Translations under genes and position numbers: made by a program
Part shown: in pieces, positions 58,371 through 64,000 of the stretch
How positions within the stretch are numbered: the stretch's first letter is position 1
How the letters are laid out: each line of letters begins with the position of its first letter
Source: Leisingera coralii
GTDB taxonomy: Bacteria; Pseudomonadota; Alphaproteobacteria; Rhodobacterales; Rhodobacteraceae
DNA length: 64,000 bases
Assembly: GCF_049056525.1 (NCBI RefSeq)
Contig: NZ_JBHUPT010000017.1
Location: 62,001-126,000 of the forward strand
Direction: 5' to 3'
The notes under the pieces: model-generated
The model's database searches: none
What the model saw: the letters and a program-made list of their open reading frames with translations, nothing else
What the model was told of the DNA's origin: nothing

Positions 58371-59495
58371 TCAATTGGGCATGCTTTCAAGCCAGCGTTG
58401 GTGCTCCTCGCGCAAGCGCAATTCAATTACTTCTAGAGTTCCTGCGTAATCGAGATTGAATGTGCTGCGAGCGGCAAGTTCTGACGCAATAGAAAGTGTT
58501 TCCCAAGCAGCGTAGTCGTGAAATGGGTTGAGCCCCATCACGTTTCCTAACGTTTCGTCGCCAGCGTTTGGTAGCGAGATCATTTTTGCAAACAGCCCGA
58601 TAGCAACGTCCACATTCCAATCCGATATGAAGAGTAGCAATGCGCAAAGTGCGAGAAGAGAAACCGGAACTCCGCGCGACCGGTAATTTACAGGATGAAT
58701 CTTCTTCGGAAAGTCTGAATTTTCAGCAACAAAGAAGGCAAGGCGTACAGTTTTCTCATAATATGGCTGCAGCGCGACAACATCAAAGACCTCTTGTCCG
58801 AAATATTTGCCTGCTAGTATTCTCGCCCGATCGTATGGAACTTCAAAAGAGCTTGCCACTCTTCTTCTTTCGCCTAGCCATTGCAAAAGGTCAAAATGCT
58901 CTTCCGTGAACTGATACTTTGCAGCCTCTTCCCAGTTGAAGTTGGGCATTTGGGCATGTACAGGCCGGAAAGGCCATCGACGGTGCGATTGATGTCTCCA
59001 CAGTTTTTCCATCCAGTCGATGGCATTTGGCGTAGCGGTCACGCGAGTACGCGTCTTGGACTTTATGTCGAAGAACCATTGGCGCATGCCACGGATTGAT
59101 CCTTGGTCGAATACTTCATTTTCAATCCCCCTACAGACAAGCACACGAACATAACGGGTCTCTGCGCTCCGTTCACTTGCGAAGTCAATCAAGGAGGCGC
59201 TCGATTTAATCGGTGATTCACTGCTAAATTCACAGAAAGCGTGGTGAGCATCTTGACCGCTCGGGCTCATAAATCTGAAATGAGGCTGGCGCACTGCCTT
59301 TGTGGTCAATCTTGACTTAGCTTCACTTACAATCTGAGCACCAGTAGCTCCACAAGACGAACACACCACATCTTCGCGGATCCACTCTCGTTGCTCATTC
59401 GAGATAGCATTAATAGAAGCGGCCCCAATCAGAACCAGGAGCTGCTCCGGGTCAAGTTCTCGACGAAAATGGGATGAGAAAGCCGTTTTAGGCAT
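58371..59495 (-). CDS. Unrecognised protein with N-terminal Cys/His cluster
   Basis: Protein of 374 aa from the ATG at 59495. The cluster CSSCGATGAQ, then QPHFRFMSPSGQDAHHAFCEFSSES (residues ~45-92) could bind zinc and resembles the N-terminal finger of CoiA-like proteins, but I do not see a CoiA nuclease core. The middle holds DWMEKLWRHQSHRRWPFRP and a helical domain; one hydrophobic segment (VPVSLLALCALLLFIS) lies near residue 285. It points toward the retron RT and may be part of the defence cargo. Function unknown. Confidence 0.6.
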   Translation of the reverse strand: MPKTAFSSHFRRELDPEQLLVLIGAASINAISNEQREWIREDVVCSSCGATGAQIVSEAKSRLTTKAVRQPHFRFMSPSGQDAHHAFCEFSSESPIKSSASLIDFASERSAETRYVRVLVCRGIENEVFDQGSIRGMRQWFFDIKSKTRTRVTATPNAIDWMEKLWRHQSHRRWPFRPVHAQMPNFNWEEAAKYQFTEEHFDLLQWLGERRRVASSFEVPYDRARILAGKYFGQEVFDVVALQPYYEKTVRLAFFVAENSDFPKKIHPVNYRSRGVPVSLLALCALLLFISDWNVDVAIGLFAKMISLPNAGDETLGNVMGLNPFHDYAAWETLSIASELAARSTFNLDYAGTLEVIELRLREEHQRWLESMPN

Positions 59496-60018
59496 AACCA
59501 ATGTCGTCCTTCAATTTTCGTGCAAAATGTGTATGTCGGCGTTTCACCAATAGCCCCTTTTTTTTCGAGCTTCCAACGGCAGTTTTATGCTGCGATGGTA
59601 GCCAAGTAGAAAAATACTCCAATAGAGGCTAACGACTACGTCGTTGTGCCGCGTCACAGCATGAAACCTCATCTCATCGCCTTAAAAGCTAGGATTGCAA
59701 GTGCCTTTATCTATGCACAGCTGCCGACTGTGTAAGTCTGAACTGCGCTCGAAGCTTTTGGCACCCATGGCGTATCTTGATCACATGAACTAGGTTCTGC
59801 GGACTGGTCTAGGCGGACCGACTACGCACTCTAGCATCTATATCTTTCGGGGAGCAACGCTATGCCAAGATTGTCTTGCGGTTCTGCTATCCACCGAACA
59901 ACCTCGCTCAGATCCGGGAACAGAACAAAAACAGACCGTGAATGTTTAGACTTGTGCTTAGACGTGAATCACGGTACTCCCCGCTTCACACCACAAGGAC
60001 CTTAGAAATAAGGCAAAA
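59496..60018. other. Non-coding right end of the prophage, with candidate arm site and replacement tRNA promoter
   Basis: No gene is supported. ACCGTGAATGTTTAGAC (59935-59951) repeats the left-end site, and TAGACTTGTGC (59947-59957) overlaps it. TTCACA (59985-59990) and ATAAGG (60008-60013), 17 bp apart, could act as a weak promoter for the reconstructed tRNA-Cys. Confidence 0.5.
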
Positions 60019-60092
60019 GGCGAGTTGGCGGAGTGGTGACGCAGCGGATTGCAAATCCGTGTACACCGGTTCGATTCCGGTACTCGCCTCCA
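60019..60092 (+). tRNA. tRNA-Cys (anticodon GCA), contains attR
   Basis: Complete cloverleaf: acceptor GGCGAGT/ACTCGCC, anticodon loop TTGCAAA, T arm CCGG-TTCGATT-CCGG, discriminator T and encoded CCA. Bases 60019-60058 are the attR copy of the 40-bp repeat. The tRNA is a hybrid: the 5' half came with the phage, the 3' half is the host's. Confidence 0.97.
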
Positions 60093-60216
60093 CCTTAATC
60101 CGCTGAAAATCTGTGAAAATCCAAGGCACTGCCGACACACGGCACATGTCCCGCAGCGGACCGCCTGGCGGCACGGCGGCCGCCAAGTAGTGCGTTGCAA
60201 GCTATAACTGCCGGCA

Positions 60217-61830
60217 CTACCCTTTCAGCCGGAACCGCTGGATCTTGCCGGTCTCCGTCTTCGGCAGCGCCTCGGTGAACACCACTGAACGGGGATACTT
60301 GTAAGGCGCGATCACAGCCTTCACGTGGTCCTGCAGACGTTTGACCAGATCCTCCGACGGCACCTGCCCCTCGGCCAGCACCACATGTGCCTGCACGATT
60401 TCGCCGCGGGCCTCGTCCGGGGCACCAACCACTGCACATTCCGCCACAGCATCATGCGCCAGCAGCGCCGCCTCGACCTCCGGTCCGGCAATGTTGTAGC
60501 CGGCCGAGACGATCATGTCGTCATTACGGGCGGCAAAGTGGAGATAGCCGTCAGGGTCCTGAATGAAGCTGTCGCCGGTGATGTTCCAGCCGTCCTTGAC
60601 GTAGTCCGCCTGGCGGTCGTCGGCCAGATAGCGGCAGCCGGTCGGCCCTTTCACCGCCAGCCGCCCGACCTCGCCGCGCGGGGCCTCGTTGCCGTCTGCG
60701 TCCAGCACCTTCACCTGGTAGCCGCCCACCGGCTTGCCGGTGCAGGCGGGCCGGTGGTCGCTGAACCGGTTGGTGATGAAGATATGCAGCATCTCCGTCG
60801 CGCCAATCCCGTCCAGCATCGGCTTGCCGGTCTTGTCCATCCACTCCTGATAGACTGGCGCGGGCAAGGTTTCGCCCGCCGAAACCGCCGCCCGCAGCGA
60901 GGACAGATCCGCGCCTTCCTCCATAGCCCGCAGCATCACACGGTAGGCAGTCGGGGCAGTGAAGCAGACCGTTGCCTTGTATTTCTCGATGATCTCGATG
61001 AGGTTCGGCGGCGAGGCATTCTCCAGGAGCGTCGCCGCCGCGCCAAAGCGCAGCGGGAAGATCGCCAGCCCGCCCAGGCCAAAGGTGAACGCCAGGGGCG
61101 GCGAGCCGACAAACACGTCCTCCGGCTGCACATCCAGCACTTCACGGGCATAGCCGTCGGCGATGATCAGCAGGTCGCGGTGGAAATGCATCGTCGCCTT
61201 GGGCGACCCGGTGGTGCCGGATGTGAACCCCAGCAGCGCCACATCATCCCTGCCCGTCTTCACCGCCTCGTAGGTCACCGGCTTTTCCAGCGCCAGCCGG
61301 TCCAGCTCTGCATCGTGGTTGGAGGTGCCGTCAAAGCCCACAACCGTATTCAGGAACTTGGAGTCCTTGGCACATGCGACCAGCTCATCCTTCAGCCTCG
61401 TGTCGCACAGCGCGTGCGATATCTCGGCCTTGTCGACGATCTTGGCAAGCTCCCCCTTGCGCAGCATCGGCATGGTGTTGACGACCACCGCGCCCGCCTT
61501 GGTCGCGGCCAGCCAGCAGGCCACCATTGCCGGGTTGTTGGCGGAGCGGATCAGCACCCGGTTGCCGGGCTTCACACCCAGATCCTCGGTCAGCACATGG
61601 GCCAGCCGGTTGGTCCAGTCGGCCAGCTCCTTGTAAGTGCGGTAGCGGCCATTGCCGATCAGCGCTGTATGGTCACCAAAGCCCTTCTCGACCATCGCAT
61701 CGGTCAGCTCGACCGCGGCGTTGAGATATTCGGGGTAGTCGAACCCTTCCAACAGGAACTCCGGCCACTGGTCCGCTGGCGGCAGGTTGTCCCGGGCGAA
61801 TGTATCCACGTGGGCTGATGGTCCCAGCAT
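60217..61830 (-). CDS. Benzoate/2-aminobenzoate-CoA ligase family protein (AMP-forming)
   Basis: Protein of 537 aa from the ATG at 61830, with GGGAGGGA upstream. ANL motifs: LLGFTSGTTGSPKATMHFHRD (P-loop), DGIGATEMLHIFITN (A5 with Met, as in benzoate-CoA ligases), DGWNITGDSFIQDPDGYLHFAARNDDMIVSAGYNI and LPKTETGKIQRFRL with the catalytic Lys. Aryl substrates (benzoate or anthranilate) are suggested by the A5 region and the operon, but not proven. It is the last gene of a four-gene minus-strand operon, 124 nt from the prophage end. Confidence 0.88.
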   Translation of the reverse strand: MLGPSAHVDTFARDNLPPADQWPEFLLEGFDYPEYLNAAVELTDAMVEKGFGDHTALIGNGRYRTYKELADWTNRLAHVLTEDLGVKPGNRVLIRSANNPAMVACWLAATKAGAVVVNTMPMLRKGELAKIVDKAEISHALCDTRLKDELVACAKDSKFLNTVVGFDGTSNHDAELDRLALEKPVTYEAVKTGRDDVALLGFTSGTTGSPKATMHFHRDLLIIADGYAREVLDVQPEDVFVGSPPLAFTFGLGGLAIFPLRFGAAATLLENASPPNLIEIIEKYKATVCFTAPTAYRVMLRAMEEGADLSSLRAAVSAGETLPAPVYQEWMDKTGKPMLDGIGATEMLHIFITNRFSDHRPACTGKPVGGYQVKVLDADGNEAPRGEVGRLAVKGPTGCRYLADDRQADYVKDGWNITGDSFIQDPDGYLHFAARNDDMIVSAGYNIAGPEVEAALLAHDAVAECAVVGAPDEARGEIVQAHVVLAEGQVPSEDLVKRLQDHVKAVIAPYKYPRSVVFTEALPKTETGKIQRFRLKG

Positions 61831-61831
61831 C

Positions 61832-62992
61832 TCAATTCCCTCCCTGAAAGGCGCCAAGGGCCTGACGGGCGATCACCACCCGCTGCACGTCAGAGGCGCC
61901 CTCGTAAATCCGCAAGGCGCGGATATCGCGGTACAGCTCCTCCACCTTCTGCCCCCGCCGCACGCCATCGCCGCCGTGCAGCTGCACCGCCTTGTCGATG
62001 ACTTGCTGCGCCTGGTCGGTGGAGAACAGCTTGGCCATCGCGGCCTCCCGCGTGACCCGCGCGGCACCGGAATCCTTGGCCCAAGCGGCGCGGTAGACCA
62101 GCAGCGCGCTGGCATCCACATCCAGCGCCATGTCGGCGATATGGCCCTGAACCATCTGCAACTCGAACAGCGGCGCGCCTTGCACCTGCCGCTCCGTCAC
62201 CCGCTGCAACGCCTCGTCCAGCGCCCGGCGGGCAAACCCCAGCGCAGCCGCTGCCACAGTGGCGCGGAACACATCCAGCACCGACATGGCAATCTTGAAG
62301 CCCTGCCCCGGTTGCCCCAGCAGCGCGGATTTCGGGATACGGCAATCGGTGAACCGCAGCGTGGCCAGCGGATGCGGCGCGATCACCTGCTGGCGTTCCA
62401 CCACCTCGAACCCGGGCATGCCAGCGGGAACGACAAAGGCGCTCAGCCCCTTGGCCCCCGGCGCCTCGCCGGTGCGGGCGAACAGCGTGTAGACATCGGC
62501 AATCCCGCCGTTGGATATCCAGGTCTTCTCGCCGTTCAGCACATAGTGATCGCCCTCCAGCGTGGCGGTCATGGTGGAATTCGCCACATCCGACCCCGAC
62601 TGCGGCTCGGTCAGGGCAAAGGCCGAAATCGCCTTGCCGGCCCGGGTCAGCGGCAGCCACTCGGCCTGCTGCTCCGGCGTGCCGAACAGCGAGATCGCCC
62701 CGGTGCCCAGCCCCTGCATGGCAAAGGCAAAATCCGCCAGCCCGTCATGGCGCGCCAGCGTCTCGCGGATCAGGCACAGGGTGCGCACATCCAGCGTTTC
62801 CCCGGCTTCGGCGCCGCTGTGCCGGGTCCAGCCCGCCGCACCCAGCGCCGCCACCAGCGACCGGCAGGCCGCATCCGTGTCGGAATGATCAATCCCGCCC
62901 AGATTCGCCCCGGCCCAATCGTCCAGCTCCGCCGCCAAGGCACGGTGCCGGTCTTCAAAGAACGGCCAGGTTAGAAAGCTCTTGTCCGCCAT
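61832..62992 (-). CDS. Acyl-CoA dehydrogenase
   Basis: Protein of 386 aa. ISAFALTEPQSGSDVANSTMTA (FAD/substrate region), GEKTWISNGGIADVYTLFARTG, and VIDKAVQLHGGDGVRRGQKVEELYRDIRALRIYEGASDVQRVVIARQAL in the C-terminus are family hallmarks. The catalytic Glu is probably the one in IYEGASDVQ. It oxidises a CoA thioester with electrons passing to ETF. GGAGGAGACGCGG precedes the ATG. It sits in the same operon as the ligase and hydratase. Confidence 0.93.
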   Translation of the reverse strand: MADKSFLTWPFFEDRHRALAAELDDWAGANLGGIDHSDTDAACRSLVAALGAAGWTRHSGAEAGETLDVRTLCLIRETLARHDGLADFAFAMQGLGTGAISLFGTPEQQAEWLPLTRAGKAISAFALTEPQSGSDVANSTMTATLEGDHYVLNGEKTWISNGGIADVYTLFARTGEAPGAKGLSAFVVPAGMPGFEVVERQQVIAPHPLATLRFTDCRIPKSALLGQPGQGFKIAMSVLDVFRATVAAAALGFARRALDEALQRVTERQVQGAPLFELQMVQGHIADMALDVDASALLVYRAAWAKDSGAARVTREAAMAKLFSTDQAQQVIDKAVQLHGGDGVRRGQKVEELYRDIRALRIYEGASDVQRVVIARQALGAFQGGN

Positions 62993-63102
62993 CCGCGTCT
63001 CCTCCCGGTGAACAGGCTGCGCGCCCGTTTCATCTTTCCCAAAATACTCCCGCCGGAGGCATCCGCACCCTCCTCTGGCGCAGGCTCCAGCGGTGCCGCG
63101 GC

Positions 63103-63906
63103 TCAGTCGCCTTCAAACAGCGGCTTTTCCTTCTTCACAAAGGCATGATAGGCGCGCTCGAAATCGGCTGTCTGCATACAGATCGCCTGCGCCTGCGCCT
63201 CGGCCTCGATCGCCTGCTCGATCGACATCGACCATTCCTGCGCCAGCATGGTCTTGGTCATCATATGGCCGAAATTGGGGCCGGAAGCGATCCGCTCCGC
63301 CCAGCTTTGCGCCTCGGCTTGCAGCTCATCCGCCGGAACCAGCTTGTTGTGAAAGCCCCAGGCGTGCCCCTCCTCGGCGCTCATCGACCGGCCGGTATAG
63401 AGCAGCTCTGCCGCCCGTCCCTGGCCGATGATCCGCGGCAGGATTGCGCAGGCGCCCATGTCGCAGCCCGCCAGTCCGACCCGGGTGAACAGGAACGCGG
63501 TCTTCGCCTCCGGCGTCGCGATCCGGATGTCGGAGGCCATGGCAATGATTGCCCCTGCCCCGACACAGATCCCGTCAATCGCCGCAATCACCGGCTTGCC
63601 GCAGTTCACCATCGCCTTGACCAGATCGCCGGTCATCCGGGTGAAGGCCAGCAGCTCCTTCATACTCATCCTGGTAAGCGGCCCGATGATGTCATGCACA
63701 TCGCCGCCAGAGCAGAAGTTGCCACCGTTGGAGGCAAGGACCACCGCCTTGACGCTGTCGTCATAGTGCAGATCTCGGAACCAGTCGCGCAGTTCGGCGT
63801 AGCTGTCGAAGGTCAGCGGGTTCTTCCGCTCCGGCCGGTCCAGCGAGACTGTGGCGATGCCGTCCTCGATCCGGCACAGAAAGTGTTTCGGGTCCGTGTT
63901 CAGCAT
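63103..63906 (-). CDS. Enoyl-CoA hydratase/isomerase family protein
   Basis: Protein of 267 aa. ASNGGNFCSGGDVHDIIG forms the oxyanion hole and CoA pocket, and KPVIAAIDGICVGAGAIIAMASDIRIATPEAKTAFLFTRVGL carries the second part. It overlaps the upstream MarR-type gene by one base (TGATG), so the two are coupled; a GTG at 63909 is an alternative start. It should hydrate or cleave the CoA intermediate of the pathway. Confidence 0.92.
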   Translation of the reverse strand: MLNTDPKHFLCRIEDGIATVSLDRPERKNPLTFDSYAELRDWFRDLHYDDSVKAVVLASNGGNFCSGGDVHDIIGPLTRMSMKELLAFTRMTGDLVKAMVNCGKPVIAAIDGICVGAGAIIAMASDIRIATPEAKTAFLFTRVGLAGCDMGACAILPRIIGQGRAAELLYTGRSMSAEEGHAWGFHNKLVPADELQAEAQSWAERIASGPNFGHMMTKTMLAQEWSMSIEQAIEAEAQAQAICMQTADFERAYHAFVKKEKPLFEGD

Positions 63907-64000
63907 CACGCCTTGCCTCCGTTTTCCAGACGCCGGGCCACCGCGTCCAGGCTTTCTGTTATTCTCTGCGCCTCATCCGCGGTCAGCCCGTCAAAGGCCG
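63906..64000 (-). CDS. MarR-family regulator, C-terminal fragment (rest outside window)
   Basis: Only 30 codons are present (AFDGLTADEAQRITESLDAVARRLENGGKA). The pattern GLTADEAQRITESLDAVARRL is typical of the last dimerisation helix of MarR proteins. It is the first gene seen of the operon with hydratase, dehydrogenase and ligase, consistent with control by an aromatic acid or its CoA ester. The call rests on a short tail plus context. Confidence 0.5.
   Translation of the reverse strand, partial: AFDGLTADEAQRITESLDAVARRLENGGKA

Larger units (their letters stand above)
19492..60058. mobile_element. Prophage integrated in tRNA-Cys (chimeric lambda-type head, P2-type contractile tail)
   Basis: The element is bounded by a 40-bp direct repeat of the 5' half of tRNA-Cys. 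It contains a full set of morphogenesis genes (terminase, portal, protease-capsid, sheath, tube, tape measure, baseplate, fibres), a lysis cassette, an immunity switch, a replication module and a tyrosine integrase. No structural gene is visibly broken, so it may be inducible. Structural and early genes point left; immunity and integration genes point right. Cargo lies inside the right end, in a plus-strand gene at 31.7 kb, and in the R-M block at 43.4-46.3 kb. Confidence 0.95.

Noticed and set aside
19492..60058. Mu-like transposable phage, suggested by the Mor-like gene
   Set aside because: There is a tyrosine integrase with tRNA att sites and no transposase A/B genes.

Overview
The window is high-GC alphaproteobacterial DNA. 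Gene content points to a marine Rhodobacteraceae (Leisingera/Phaeobacter/Ruegeria-like): a DUF2927 protein, a DUF1326/DUF2182 pair, twin-arginine peptide ABC transport, and a MarR / enoyl-CoA hydratase / acyl-CoA dehydrogenase / aryl-CoA ligase operon. The genus is inferred from gene content only.

Host DNA at the left (1-19491) carries, in order: the end of a DUF2927 protein, an SPFH/GYF protein with a zinc-ribbon membrane partner, an Hsp20 chaperone, a nitroreductase, D-aminoacyl-tRNA deacylase, a four-gene peptide-type ABC importer ending in a strong terminator, DUF1326 and DUF2182 proteins, a phosphodiesterase-type hydrolase, a small secreted protein, an esterase, an acyl-CoA synthetase, an ABC exporter, tRNA-Gly(UCC) and a CbiX-like chelatase. 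Host DNA at the right (60059-64000) holds the 3' half of tRNA-Cys and an aromatic or short-chain acid CoA-catabolic operon.

Between them lies a complete-looking ~40.6 kb prophage integrated in tRNA-Cys(GCA). A 40-bp direct repeat (19492-19531 and 60019-60058) marks the ends. The left copy is an orphaned 5' half of the tRNA. The right copy is a whole tRNA whose 5' half and upstream DNA came from the phage. A 17-bp repeat lies just inside both ends and may be an integrase arm site. The structural genes run leftward on the minus strand: Nu1/gpA-type terminase, a gpW-like protein, a lambda gpB-type portal, a fused prohead protease-major capsid protein, head completion genes, then a P2-type contractile tail (V, PAAR, W, J, I, tail fibres, FI sheath, FII tube, E/E+E' with a -1 slippery site, T, U, X, D). 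The virion is therefore a chimera of a siphovirus-type head and a myovirus tail. Upstream are a lysis cassette (holin-like protein, a lysozyme fused to a membrane domain, a u-spanin-like lipoprotein), an EcoRII-type restriction-modification system with Vsr, early and regulatory genes, an O-like replication gene with five internal iterons, a divergent cro/cI-like switch with four related operator sites, and a rightward operon ending in a tyrosine integrase.

The integrase is 7.4 kb from its attachment site. The interval (52616-60018) is cargo, mostly AT-richer than the phage core: a membrane coiled-coil protein, an IS3 remnant, a DUF3037/HipA-like kinase pair, a tRNA-like scrap, a complete type II-A-like retron (ncRNA, nucleoside deoxyribosyltransferase-like effector, reverse transcriptase) and an unrecognised Cys/His-containing protein. 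Together with the R-M system and a plus-strand membrane-protein moron inside the tail operon, the prophage looks like a carrier of anti-phage functions. The retron is the strongest candidate for a distinct defence system. Its effector Shine-Dalgarno sequence appears to be buried in a 14-bp hairpin.
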